This document shows positions 1 to 9,294 of a stretch of DNA of 64,000 nt, one piece after another. The position numbers were made by a program, and so were the translations under genes. Within the stretch, counting starts at the first letter, position 1, and each line of letters starts with the position of its first letter. Under the pieces are notes generated by a model. That model made no database searches. It was given only the letters and a program-made list of their open reading frames with translations, and was not told the DNA's origin. This DNA comes from TA-20 sp035935115 (GTDB lineage: Archaea; Thermoproteota; Nitrososphaeria; Nitrososphaerales; Nitrosopumilaceae): assembly GCA_035935115.1 (NCBI GenBank), contig DASYXK010000020.1, positions 58,844-122,843 of the forward strand. The letters are read 5' to 3'.

Positions 1-2685
1 GGTCTCTTTTGGCTTTATATCGCACGACTCTTAGGAACCACTCATTATGGAGAGATAAGCTACCTAATAGCTGCATCATCAATAGCTGTTACTCTGTCTT
101 TTCTTGGTTCTGGAAATATTCTCTTGGTGTATACTGCAAAGGGAATAAAAATTCAATCTACTATTTACACTGTTGCAATTTTAGCTTCTGCCATAGCCTC
201 TGTAATTTTGTTCTTAATATTTTATGATGTAGGAGTAAGTCTGTTTGTTATAGGAAATGTGATTTTTGGATTAGTTACAAACGAGCTTGTTGGCCAGAAA
301 CGTTACAAGCAATACTCCTTTTATATGATAACACAAAAAATTCTTGGAACTGTTTTAGCCATAGCACTAAATCATTTTATCGGTCAGACAGGAGTAATTC
401 TTGGTATATCAATTTCATTTTTCTTGCCTACACATAGAATCTATACTGTATTTAGAGATCATAAGATAGATTTTTCACTTCTAAAAGCTCGTTCTGGTTT
501 TATCATAAACAGCTATATCATGGATATTGCCAGGGCATTTAGTACCACACTTGATAAATTGATAGTTGCGCCATTGCTTGGTTACGCATTACTTGGCAAT
601 TACCAACTAGGAGTCCAGTTTCTTTCGTTGCTTGGAATACTTCCTGGAATAATGTTTCAATACATTTTGCCACATGATGCAAGCGGAAATGCAAATAAAA
701 AATTAAAGAAGTTATCCATACTCTTCTCAATAATATTAGCAATTTTAGGCGTATTTTTGGCACCGATATTTTTACCATTGTTATTTCCAAAGTTCACTGA
801 AGCAACTCAAGTTATTCAAATAATCAGTTTTTCAATAATAGCTACTACCATCAACCTGACTTACATATCAAAATTCCTTGGTGATGAGAAAAGCAAGATA
901 GTTTTGATTGGTTCTGCGATATATCTTTCCATTCAAATATCTCTAATAATAATTTTGGGCAAAATGATGGGAGTAAACGGTGCTGCAATTGCAGTTGTCA
1001 TAGCTACGTTTTCTGAAACAGCATATTTGGTAAGTGTGGACAGATTTGTTAAGAAAAAAACCAATCAGGTTTCAATTAAAGAATCAACTGAGAATTCAGA
1101 TACATTATTTGAGGCAAATGAAACTAATAAGAATTCAGAGATTTTGCTTGAAAAAAATAAAACCAAAATGACAAATGGATTTCATTTCAAGTATGCAATT
1201 CCAGTTTTAATATCAATAGTGGTTATGGGTCTATTACTTCGTGTGTATTATTTTCCTTATAATGTTCCATTGATATTAGATGCGTTAAATGATTATTTTT
1301 TTTATGCTACTGATATTAGTATCTTAGGTCATCTACCAACTACATATAACATTGCAAACAATGGTTGGCCCATTTTCTTATCATTTTTCTTTACAGTATT
1401 TCATTTCAATAACATATCAGACTATATGACATTACAAAGAATAGTGGCAACATCATTATCAGTATTGACAATTATTCTAGTTTATTTATTATGTAACAAA
1501 TTTTTTGATAAACCTTATGCGATTATTGGAGCAGCTATATTTGCATTTGAACCTAGAATTATCCAAAACTCCGTACTAGGCATAACTGAACCACTCTATA
1601 TTTTCATAATAACTTTGGTATTGGTTTTATTCTTTAGCTCAAATAAAAAAATGCAATATGCGTCATTTGGAATTGTAGCACTTTCAACCATTGTTAGAGC
1701 TGAAGGATTGTTTGTATTTTTCCCCATGTTGATTATGTTCTTTGTAAACCACAGAAAGGAGAGACGCATAATAGCTAAGTCTGCTCTAGCGTTATCTATT
1801 TTTATTTTGATAATATTACCAGTGGCTATTTTTAGAATTCAAACCGAAGGAGAGGATTCATTAACTAGCCGCATAGCAGCACCTACAAACGAACTCTTAT
1901 CGTCATCACATGAAGGCAATGTGAGTAAACTAATTTCTGGAACTATCGTAAAAGCAGAAAATGTCATAAAGTTCTCAGGGTGGTCTTTGATTCCTATTTT
2001 CATATTGTTTCTACCTATAGGTTTATTTTTAATTTTTAAGAAGCGAACTCCAGAAAGAACTGCGATCATAGTAATTGTAATTTCAATGATGCTTCCTGCA
2101 ATCTATGGTTTTTCGTTTTTACCAGATACACGATACATCTATCCCTTGTTTCCGTTGTTTTGCATCATATCTATTTTTACAGTAAAAAGTTTTGCAGAAA
2201 AGATGAAAAACCAGAAAAGAATTTTAGTTTTAATTATAATAGGAATAGTACTATCATCTGGCATATTTTTAGAATTAAAGAAATTTGATTATGAACACCA
2301 GAGAGAAGCGTTTGGAATATCAGACTATGTTATCAAAATAACAAAAGGCGTTAATGATTATTACCCAGAAAGCAGCTATCTACAGCCAGCTGAACTACCT
2401 GAAAAATGGCCAGCCCTCAAATCATCCATTAATTTCAAAACAACAGTGATTCCAATTGATGGTTTTGATTCTCTTACTGCATACATCAAATCTTCAGAGC
2501 AAAAAGGTTTGACACATTTGGTCTTGGATGGCCAAAAGAACAGACCACCATTTCTAAATGATGTATTTTATCATGAAGAAAAGTACCCCTATTTAGTTGA
2601 AGTATTTGATTCGTATAAGCACGGATTCAAATATCATGTAAAGATATTCAAGATAGATTACAATCTATTTAATTCATACAACTAG
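1..2685 (+). CDS. Flippase-glycosyltransferase fusion membrane protein (5' end cut by window)
   Basis: The reading frame is open from base 1, so the true start lies upstream; 894 residues are visible. The first ~350 residues are a string of hydrophobic segments resembling the polysaccharide-transporter (Wzx/MurJ-like) flippase family. A polar linker rich in Asn, Glu and Lys (about residues 350-396) follows. The second half (about 397-894) looks like a GT-C membrane glycosyltransferase of the ArnT/PMT type: an acidic LDALNDYFFYA loop after the first membrane segment, a GITEPLYIF motif near residue 527, more membrane helices and a soluble C-terminal domain. The likely role is to move a polyprenyl-linked sugar across the membrane and to transfer sugar on the outside. 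The genes that follow are glycan genes, which fits. Substrate is unknown. An internal ATG at 124 is unlikely to be the start because the upstream frame is also hydrophobic and coding-like. Confidence 0.8.
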   Translation, partial: GLFWLYIARLLGTTHYGEISYLIAASSIAVTLSFLGSGNILLVYTAKGIKIQSTIYTVAILASAIASVILFLIFYDVGVSLFVIGNVIFGLVTNELVGQKRYKQYSFYMITQKILGTVLAIALNHFIGQTGVILGISISFFLPTHRIYTVFRDHKIDFSLLKARSGFIINSYIMDIARAFSTTLDKLIVAPLLGYALLGNYQLGVQFLSLLGILPGIMFQYILPHDASGNANKKLKKLSILFSIILAILGVFLAPIFLPLLFPKFTEATQVIQIISFSIIATTINLTYISKFLGDEKSKIVLIGSAIYLSIQISLIIILGKMMGVNGAAIAVVIATFSETAYLVSVDRFVKKKTNQVSIKESTENSDTLFEANETNKNSEILLEKNKTKMTNGFHFKYAIPVLISIVVMGLLLRVYYFPYNVPLILDALNDYFFYATDISILGHLPTTYNIANNGWPIFLSFFFTVFHFNNISDYMTLQRIVATSLSVLTIILVYLLCNKFFDKPYAIIGAAIFAFEPRIIQNSVLGITEPLYIFIITLVLVLFFSSNKKMQYASFGIVALSTIVRAEGLFVFFPMLIMFFVNHRKERRIIAKSALALSIFILIILPVAIFRIQTEGEDSLTSRIAAPTNELLSSSHEGNVSKLISGTIVKAENVIKFSGWSLIPIFILFLPIGLFLIFKKRTPERTAIIVIVISMMLPAIYGFSFLPDTRYIYPLFPLFCIISIFTVKSFAEKMKNQKRILVLIIIGIVLSSGIFLELKKFDYEHQREAFGISDYVIKITKGVNDYYPESSYLQPAELPEKWPALKSSINFKTTVIPIDGFDSLTAYIKSSEQKGLTHLVLDGQKNRPPFLNDVFYHEEKYPYLVEVFDSYKHGFKYHVKIFKIDYNLFNSYN

Positions 2686-2728
2686 ACAATCATTACCTAG
2701 ATATATTCAGGTATTATTTTAGACATAG

Positions 2729-3424
2729 ATGATTGATTCTGATCAAAAGAAATCCTTGTTTGATCGAATTAGAATAAAAGTAGAGAAAAAATTTGGAAAA
2801 TCCAATTATGGAAAGGTTTGGACTAAAGATAACCAATGGTACAATGAAATACACAATTCAAATCCCTTACTTCATGAGGATTTTGTCAAATATTTTAAGG
2901 GAAAAAAGGATGTAAAAACAGTATTAGAGATAGGATGTGGAACTGGGATTTATCCCATCCAGATGAAAGAAATGTTTGAAGGAATACAGTATACTGGGAT
3001 AGATATATCAGATGAAGCAATAGAATATTGCAAGAAAAACTCTGAGTTTGAGTTTATTTGTGGTGATTTTATAAAAATGGATATTACAAAAAAATACGAT
3101 CTAGTGTATTCTCATGCTGTAGTGGATCATGTATACGACATTGATGCATTTATATCAAAAATAGTAAAAACGTGCAACAAATACGCCTACATTAACTCCT
3201 ATAGAGGATACTTTCCAGAACTAAAAGAACATAAAATGACATGGGACGGTCACAATGGTTGCTATTTTAACGATTTATCAATCCAGCAAACAAGAGAAAA
3301 CCTTCTTAAAAGTGGACTTTCGGAAGATGAGTTTGTTATTAGATCGCAAGAGAGTGGACAGCAAGGGAAAAATGTTAATCTACAAATGGTAATTGAAATC
3401 ACGAAAAAGATCAAACATTTATAA
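2729..3424 (+). CDS. Class I SAM-dependent methyltransferase
   Basis: This 231-residue protein carries the class I methyltransferase motif I (VLEIGCGTG, about residues 65-73), followed by GIDIS with the acidic residue expected to bind the SAM ribose, and a CGDF motif that would contact the adenine. The substrate cannot be read from the sequence. Its position in a glycan cluster, 43 bases after the flippase fusion and on the same strand, suggests methylation of a sugar or of a small precursor. Its 3' end overlaps the convergent methyltransferase gene by 6 bases. Confidence 0.75.
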   Translation: MIDSDQKKSLFDRIRIKVEKKFGKSNYGKVWTKDNQWYNEIHNSNPLLHEDFVKYFKGKKDVKTVLEIGCGTGIYPIQMKEMFEGIQYTGIDISDEAIEYCKKNSEFEFICGDFIKMDITKKYDLVYSHAVVDHVYDIDAFISKIVKTCNKYAYINSYRGYFPELKEHKMTWDGHNGCYFNDLSIQQTRENLLKSGLSEDEFVIRSQESGQQGKNVNLQMVIEITKKIKHL

Positions 3425-4462
3425 TTTTTTTCCTGTAGCACTAATTCCACTTTCAATTTCCTTAAAATGAATTATCTTAGTTTTGGTATCTGCATACCAT
3501 TTTCTAACCTCATCAGGCGTATGCCTGTATGCATATTTTGGATAATACCAATCAAAATTTACTCCAACACTTCGCTCAAAATCTTCATCATCTGCCCAGA
3601 AGCATTTGAGAAAATGCCAATAAATGAATCGTTGAACATCATAGGTTCCTGCTTTGATGTTTAAAAGTGAAATATCACGAGGGATAGTTATTTTCTTTTT
3701 TAATCTAGATAGACTTTTACCCAAAATTGTCATGTCCTTTGAAAATTCAACACATTCTGCTTCTGACATTTTTGTTGTTTTGGTTCTGATGTAATCGTCA
3801 GCAAATTCTCGTATTGGAGCTTTTTTGTTATATACATAAATAGAAATCAGTCCATTTTTTTGCAGAAACTTTGTCAGATATTTAAAAGAAGTTTCAGTGT
3901 TTTTTGTATGATGCAATACTTGGTCAGAATAAATATAATCAAAAAAATTTTTTCTAAATGGTAGCTTTCGAAGATCCGCTTGAAGAAAGTGCACATTTTC
4001 AATATGACCATATTTCTTATATGCAAAATCTATGCTTTCACTAGCATCAAGAGCAAACACTTGAGCATTTTTGCTATTAGATAGAAATCTAGCACTATTT
4101 CCTATTCCAGTGCCAGCATCAAGAATCTTCTTCCTACTCTCTAAAAATTTGTTAAATTTAGAAAGAGTGTGCCAGCCAAATCTTTCAAGAAACCAATTTC
4201 TTTGGAATTCAAACCATTCTTTCTCATGGTATGATTTATGGTATTTTTTCCATTTTGAAGAAAAGGCATCTTCCGTCTTGGCAAAGCTCTTAGATGTATC
4301 AAAAACAAACCTAGGGATGCCGTTTATGACTTTAAATTTATGATTTTGTGCGCAAACTAGTGTTCCCTCAATAATCTCGCTTTCTCTTTTTTTTATGTTT
4401 TTAATATGAAAAGCAGAACTGCATTTAGGACATACTAGAGCATCAAGTAAGCTTGTTTTCAA
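3419..4462 (-). CDS. Methyltransferase with N-terminal Trm112-like zinc domain
   Basis: The 347-residue protein begins with a short zinc-ribbon-like Trm112 module: Cys11 and Cys14 in a CPKC knuckle, then Cys37 and His41, and the typical INGIPRFV stretch that closes this module. A class I methyltransferase domain follows, with motif ILDAGTGIGNSARFL near residues 112-126 and a SDQVLHH segment in motif IV. Proteins of this architecture are common in bacterial and archaeal surface-polysaccharide clusters, where they are thought to methylate sugars. The substrate here is unknown. It converges on the preceding methyltransferase with a 6-base overlap. Confidence 0.72.
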   Translation of the reverse strand: MKTSLLDALVCPKCSSAFHIKNIKKRESEIIEGTLVCAQNHKFKVINGIPRFVFDTSKSFAKTEDAFSSKWKKYHKSYHEKEWFEFQRNWFLERFGWHTLSKFNKFLESRKKILDAGTGIGNSARFLSNSKNAQVFALDASESIDFAYKKYGHIENVHFLQADLRKLPFRKNFFDYIYSDQVLHHTKNTETSFKYLTKFLQKNGLISIYVYNKKAPIREFADDYIRTKTTKMSEAECVEFSKDMTILGKSLSRLKKKITIPRDISLLNIKAGTYDVQRFIYWHFLKCFWADDEDFERSVGVNFDWYYPKYAYRHTPDEVRKWYADTKTKIIHFKEIESGISATGKKL

Positions 4463-4578
4463 GATAATTCGCTAGACTGGAGTTAGCAAATAAAAGTATT
4501 AGGATCAAAGGAACAAAATTAAATTTCATATTCAACCATATTGCATATATTGATCTAAATTAGAATCAACTTGAACAA

Positions 4579-5631
4579 ATGAAATTATTAATAGGCGGTT
4601 CTAGCTCAAAATTTTTTCATCTCAAAGATTTCGGGGAACATTTAGCCAAATTCGGAGTCGAGTACAAGATAGTCATAGATTCAGAAGTTTATGATGGATT
4701 TCCAAGTAGAAAGATTACTAATTGGTTTCAGTCAAAAAAGAAGTTTAACAAACTTTTAGAAGATTTCAAGCCAGATGCAATATTTGTTGACAGACAGAGA
4801 CACTTTTGCCTTGCTGCAACCAAAACAAAGTTGCCTGTATTTATGTTACTACGTGGAGACTTCTGGACTGAGATAAAGCTAGCAAGAGAAACATTATACA
4901 AATCACCGTACAAACGCATTGCGCTTTCAAGATGGGAAAAAATAGGAGAAGAGTGTTTTTCTCAAACTAATTTTATTTTACCAATTTGCAAATATCTTGA
5001 TAATATAGTAAAGTCACATTATCCAACTAAACCTACAGAGGTGTTGTACCAAGGAATAGATCCTACAAAATGGTATCCTGTAGAACCAATGAATCTGAAA
5101 CATCCATGTATTGGATTACTTCAAGGAGCTTGGATTTGGGATAAGGCAAAAGAAATGTTCACACTCAAAAAAGTTCTCGAATCAATGCGTGATGTCATGT
5201 TTTATTGGGCAGGTGATGGACCGTATAGAAATAATATCTTAGAAGTATTGGGAAAATATGAAAATTTCAAATGGCTAGGGCCACTACAATATCCAGATAA
5301 AGTTAGAGAATACTTGTCTGCAATAGACGTTTATGCATTAGTCAGTGGCTTGGATATGTCGCCGTTAACCCTTCAAGAAGCACAGTTGATGCAAAAACCT
5401 GTCATAGCCACAAGGGTTGGAGGAATCCCAGAACTTATGGATGACAACAAAACAGGATTTCTCATAGAAAAAGGTGATCATGAATCTTTGAAAGAAAAGA
5501 TATCTATTCTTCGTGGTGATTCTTCCAAATCAAAGGAGTTTGGAGCTAAAGGACGCGAGTTTATAATAGATAACTTTAGTTGGAATAAAATAGCAAAAAA
5601 ATTCATTACAATACTTGATACTATTTCATAG
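4579..5631 (+). CDS. GT4-family glycosyltransferase
   Basis: A 350-residue soluble protein with the two-Rossmann GT-B layout. The C-terminal half has the group 1 (GT4) signature: a LTLQEAQLMQKPVIATRVGG stretch with the conserved Glu, then GIPELMDD and GFLIEKGD, the region that binds the nucleotide-sugar donor in this family. It probably transfers a hexose or related sugar onto a lipid-linked or nascent glycan on the cytoplasmic face. A TATA-like GCATATATTG lies in the 117-base gap upstream. Donor and acceptor are not predictable. Confidence 0.8.
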   Translation: MKLLIGGSSSKFFHLKDFGEHLAKFGVEYKIVIDSEVYDGFPSRKITNWFQSKKKFNKLLEDFKPDAIFVDRQRHFCLAATKTKLPVFMLLRGDFWTEIKLARETLYKSPYKRIALSRWEKIGEECFSQTNFILPICKYLDNIVKSHYPTKPTEVLYQGIDPTKWYPVEPMNLKHPCIGLLQGAWIWDKAKEMFTLKKVLESMRDVMFYWAGDGPYRNNILEVLGKYENFKWLGPLQYPDKVREYLSAIDVYALVSGLDMSPLTLQEAQLMQKPVIATRVGGIPELMDDNKTGFLIEKGDHESLKEKISILRGDSSKSKEFGAKGREFIIDNFSWNKIAKKFITILDTIS

Positions 5632-5656
5632 TTTTGACATTATGATATTTTTATAA

Positions 5657-6883
5657 TTAACTCAGAGTATCGTTAGGCTTGATTTCTTTAGTAACAAATA
5701 ACCTAAACCAAATTTCAAATGCCAACAACCCAAGGAATTTGTTTACATATCTCACATCAGGATCTTTACCGAGTTTTTTAAGATGTTTTGTTACCCATTC
5801 ATCTTTTATCCATCCTTTTTTTATGGTTCTGGCATCAGATAAATAATAATTACATAGCTCGCGTCCATGTGAATTCCATAAATTTATTGTATTAACTGAG
5901 AAGCCTTGTTTTGTTTTATACATCATTTTGTCATCCACATATTTACGAAGAATTTTTCTCAGTAGAATCTTTCCAAGATCTCTTTTGCTGTCATATTTTA
6001 ATTTATAAGGTATATGAGTTGCGTAAGTGATTAATTCCTTTGACAGAATAGGTACTACTGATCTTATACCAAAATGTTTATGAATTTTTGTATAAAGTGG
6101 TGTCCAATTGTACAACAATTTTCCATTAAAATCTGCTAGAAAAACTTGTGCAATTGGAGCAAGATTATTATCAAAATATGGCTTCAAAGTATCATAGATT
6201 TCATTCCAAGAAAAGTGTGCTTTTTTACCAAATAGATTATTTTGATCAGGTACCCAATCCCTCTCATGACATTCCAAGTATGCCTTAACTTTTTTAATTG
6301 GTGAAAAATCTGTCTTTATTAGTGAGAAGAATTTTTTATATCTAAAAGTATACCCTCCAAAAAGCTCATCTCCACCGTCACCAGATACAAGAGTCTTGGA
6401 GATAGATTTTGTCTTTTTAACTACATGATACCAATGTAAATCCCAAAAAGGGAGTTTTATAATACTAATTGCTTTTGGTAATTCTTTAAGATAATTTTCT
6501 AGGTATATTACATGATGTTGTGCTTCAAATCTTTCTGCTATTTTTTCTGCATATACTGACTCATCAACACTATCAGCAAATTTAACAGAAATTGCATTAA
6601 TATCAAGATCAGGGCATGTCTTTCTTAACAAGCCAAGAATTAAAGTAGAATCAATACCACCGCTAAGAGCAACTGCAACCTTTAGTTTCGAATTATTAAA
6701 ATTTTTTTGTATGGTATTTCGTATGGTTTTTTCAATATGGATAGAAGGTTCGTTAACTGGTTTTTCTACAAAATCTTTCCATGTTAATTTTGGCAGAAAA
6801 GTTTTTTGTGTAGAATCATATCTAAGAGTAAGAATATTTTTTATAGAATCTGGATTGATGTGGTTAAACTCCCCCACGTCCAA
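5657..6883 (-). CDS. Asparagine-synthase-like protein without glutaminase domain
   Basis: This 408-residue protein matches the synthetase half of class B asparagine synthetase. SGGIDS (residues 74-79) is the PP-loop that binds ATP, and VSGDGGDELFGGY (near residue 165) is the second family motif. The N-terminal Cys2 glutaminase domain of AsnB is absent; only about 65 residues precede the PP-loop, and no catalytic Cys follows the Met. It would need ammonia from another source, or it adenylates a different carboxylate. Its start overlaps the 3' end of the nucleotide-sugar dehydrogenase by 20 bases, so the two are translated from one transcript. Amidation of a uronic acid sugar is a reasonable guess, because the neighbour makes uronic acids. 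Confidence 0.78.
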   Translation of the reverse strand: MDVGEFNHINPDSIKNILTLRYDSTQKTFLPKLTWKDFVEKPVNEPSIHIEKTIRNTIQKNFNNSKLKVAVALSGGIDSTLILGLLRKTCPDLDINAISVKFADSVDESVYAEKIAERFEAQHHVIYLENYLKELPKAISIIKLPFWDLHWYHVVKKTKSISKTLVSGDGGDELFGGYTFRYKKFFSLIKTDFSPIKKVKAYLECHERDWVPDQNNLFGKKAHFSWNEIYDTLKPYFDNNLAPIAQVFLADFNGKLLYNWTPLYTKIHKHFGIRSVVPILSKELITYATHIPYKLKYDSKRDLGKILLRKILRKYVDDKMMYKTKQGFSVNTINLWNSHGRELCNYYLSDARTIKKGWIKDEWVTKHLKKLGKDPDVRYVNKFLGLLAFEIWFRLFVTKEIKPNDTLS

Positions 6884-8258
6884 TGCCCCTAAAAATTAAG
6901 CCTGCTTTTTTTGCGGCATGAACGTCAATTAATCCTCTAGCATCCACCAGAACCGGAGTTTTCATTTTGGCTGCAAACAATGTAGGTTCTATATTATGAA
7001 ATTCTTTATGTGCAGTAGCGATTATTGCTGCATCGGCATTTGTTATTGCGTTTATAAGATCATTTTCGGTCTTGTGTGAGAATACTTCAGTGGATTTGAA
7101 ATAAGGATCATAAATTTTTATTTTTGCATCAAGTTGGTCTAGTCTTTTTATTATTGCTTCAACAGGGGATAGTTGAACATCCCCTACATTTGGCTTGTAA
7201 GACAACCCCAATACTGCAATTGTACTGTCCTTTACTGATTTACCAGCTTCGTTTAATGCATCTGCCAATAGCTCTACAACATGATATGGCATAGATTCGT
7301 TAGTCTCTCTAGCTGCTCGAATTATCCTTAACATGCCATTATTTTCCATTCCTCGCGCAGAGTTTAGAATCTGATATGAATTCACAGGTAAGCATGGTCC
7401 ACCTACTCCTGCTCCTGGATAATGTGTCTCAAAATTGTATTTTTTATCACATGCTTCTAACACTTTGATTATATCTATTCCAAGATTTTCAAATAATATA
7501 GCAAGTTCATTTACAAAGGCAATATTAATATCACGAAATACATTGGCGGTTAGTTTTGCAGCATTTGCTGTTTTACAGTCAGACATTTTTATCATCTCTA
7601 CATGGAAAACATGAGTGTATATTTCAGATACAAGATCGGTTGTTCTTGTATCTATGCCACCTACTAGTCGTGGTAATTTTTTGAAATCATGCATTATTTC
7701 ACCAGGATTGGCAGTCTCTGGGCATGTAGCTATGCTGAAATCTTTGCCAGCTTTTAATTTTTGATCATTGTTTTCAATGATTGAAATTAATTCATTTTCA
7801 ACAAATCCTGGTTCAATTGTACTTTCTACCACAATCAGTGATCCCGGCTTTAGTAATCTGCTGAGGCTTTTCACAACTGATGTTAATGCAGAGTAATCAG
7901 GTACATTATTTTTATCCATCGGAGTAGGCAATGACAGAATTATAAGATTAGATTTTGGTATTGCTTCGCTGATATCTGTTGTTGCAGAAAATGTTTTACT
8001 TTTAATTACATCTTCAAATATTTTATCAAATTCAGGTTCATCTCTTAATGGGTAATTACCAGAATTTATCGTTTGAACCAATTTGGCATTAATGTCAACT
8101 CCAATGGTAGGTAAGCCAGAATGTGCAAATGATAGGGCTGTTGGAAGGCCTATCCTTCCTATGCCTACTACAGAAACTCGTACTTGTCCTGATTTTAGAT
8201 AATTTCTAATTTCATCAACAGTCAATGAAATTATACTTTTAGGAATTCCTTGACTCAA
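6864..8258 (-). CDS. wecC: UDP-N-acetyl-D-mannosaminuronate dehydrogenase-like nucleotide-sugar dehydrogenase
   Basis: This 464-residue protein belongs to the UDP-glucose/GDP-mannose dehydrogenase family, which oxidises the C6 hydroxyl of a nucleotide sugar to a carboxylate with two NAD+. The N-terminal Rossmann motif is VVGIGRIGLPTA (about residues 29-40). The catalytic Cys lies in GVGGPCLP. The final third is the UDP-binding domain, with GLSYKPNVGDVQLSP. The exact substrate (GlcNAc, ManNAc or Glc) is not certain, so the symbol is tentative. It lies first in an operon with the asparagine-synthase-like gene and is divergent from the epimerase gene. A palindromic TATA box lies midway between them. 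Confidence 0.8.
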   Translation of the reverse strand: MSQGIPKSIISLTVDEIRNYLKSGQVRVSVVGIGRIGLPTALSFAHSGLPTIGVDINAKLVQTINSGNYPLRDEPEFDKIFEDVIKSKTFSATTDISEAIPKSNLIILSLPTPMDKNNVPDYSALTSVVKSLSRLLKPGSLIVVESTIEPGFVENELISIIENNDQKLKAGKDFSIATCPETANPGEIMHDFKKLPRLVGGIDTRTTDLVSEIYTHVFHVEMIKMSDCKTANAAKLTANVFRDINIAFVNELAILFENLGIDIIKVLEACDKKYNFETHYPGAGVGGPCLPVNSYQILNSARGMENNGMLRIIRAARETNESMPYHVVELLADALNEAGKSVKDSTIAVLGLSYKPNVGDVQLSPVEAIIKRLDQLDAKIKIYDPYFKSTEVFSHKTENDLINAITNADAAIIATAHKEFHNIEPTLFAAKMKTPVLVDARGLIDVHAAKKAGLIFRGIGRGGV

Positions 8259-8313
8259 TTTTTCAATCCAGTCCTTTTTTTATCATTAACAGAACATGAT
8301 TGGCTTTTCTGAG

Positions 8314-8323
8314 TTTATATAAA
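8314..8323. promoter_or_regulatory. Palindromic TATA box between divergent wecC-like and epimerase genes
   Basis: TTTATATAAA lies about 56 bases from both starts (8258 on minus, 8380 on plus). It is perfectly self-complementary, so it could recruit TBP for either direction. The assignment rests on sequence and position only. Confidence 0.5.
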
Positions 8324-8379
8324 TTTGTGTCTAATTTTTTCTCTCAAAACTTAAAGATGAGACTAGAAAAGCATTCAAT

Positions 8380-9294
8380 ATGAATTTCATAGTAACTGGT
8401 GGAGCAGGATTCATTGGGAGTCACATAATAGAGCATCTTGTGGAAAAGAATCATTCAGTAACGGTAATTGATAATTTCCATACTGGTAGGCAAGAGAATT
8501 TATCAAGATTCAGAAATAAAATAGAAATTTTAGATGTAGATATTTTAGATTATGAGAAGTTAAGAAATGCTGTTAAAAATGCTGATGGTGTATTTCATGA
8601 AGCTGCACTCACTTTGGTACAAGAATCTTTTACAAAACAAAAAGAGTATTATGATATTAATGTAACTGGTACAGAAAACATCTTCAAGCTTGCAAAAGAA
8701 TTTAGTTTCAAAGTAGTCTATGCAAGCAGTTCAAGTGTATATGGCGACACAAAAAAAATTCCAATCAAAGAAGATGCTCAAAGAAAACCACTTAATCCAT
8801 ATGGTAATACAAAATTAGAAGACGAATATCTTGCAGAAAAATACTCAAAATTAGGAGTACATATCATAGGATTAAGATACTTTAACGTGTATGGACCAAG
8901 ACAAAACGTTGCTTATGCAGGTGTAATTACAAAGTTTTTAGAAAACATTGCAAATAGTAAGGCTCCAATAATTAATGGCGATGGTTTGCAGGTAAGGGAT
9001 TTTGTCTATGTCGGTGATGTAGCAAAAGCAAACCTAATGGCAATGGAAAGCAAAGTGAATTTTGCTCTTGTCAACATTGGTACAGGTACAGCATTATCAA
9101 TTAATGATCTAGCTGATATCATCATAAAAGCATCAGGTCTTGCCATAAAACCAGTTCATGGTCCATCTCTTGAAGGTGATGTTAAAGATAGTCAGGCAGA
9201 TGTTAGTTTAGCAAAAAAATTGCTTGGTTGGAAGGCTGAAACCAAACTTAAAGACTGGTTAAATGAGACAGTACAGCAAATCATGAAAAATTAA
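8380..9294 (+). CDS. NAD-dependent sugar-nucleotide epimerase/dehydratase
   Basis: A 304-residue short-chain dehydrogenase of the extended type. The N-terminus FIVTGGAGFIGSHI is the NAD-binding GxxGxxG motif. YASSSSVYGD supplies the catalytic Ser, and NPYGNTK is the YxxxK catalytic pair. The family includes UDP-glucose and UDP-GlcNAc 4-epimerases, and the RYFNVYGPRQ segment is typical of them. It would provide a nucleotide sugar for the surrounding glycan genes. The 3' end overlaps the convergent glycosyltransferase gene by 4 bases. Exact substrate is uncertain. Confidence 0.82.
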   Translation: MNFIVTGGAGFIGSHIIEHLVEKNHSVTVIDNFHTGRQENLSRFRNKIEILDVDILDYEKLRNAVKNADGVFHEAALTLVQESFTKQKEYYDINVTGTENIFKLAKEFSFKVVYASSSSVYGDTKKIPIKEDAQRKPLNPYGNTKLEDEYLAEKYSKLGVHIIGLRYFNVYGPRQNVAYAGVITKFLENIANSKAPIINGDGLQVRDFVYVGDVAKANLMAMESKVNFALVNIGTGTALSINDLADIIIKASGLAIKPVHGPSLEGDVKDSQADVSLAKKLLGWKAETKLKDWLNETVQQIMKN

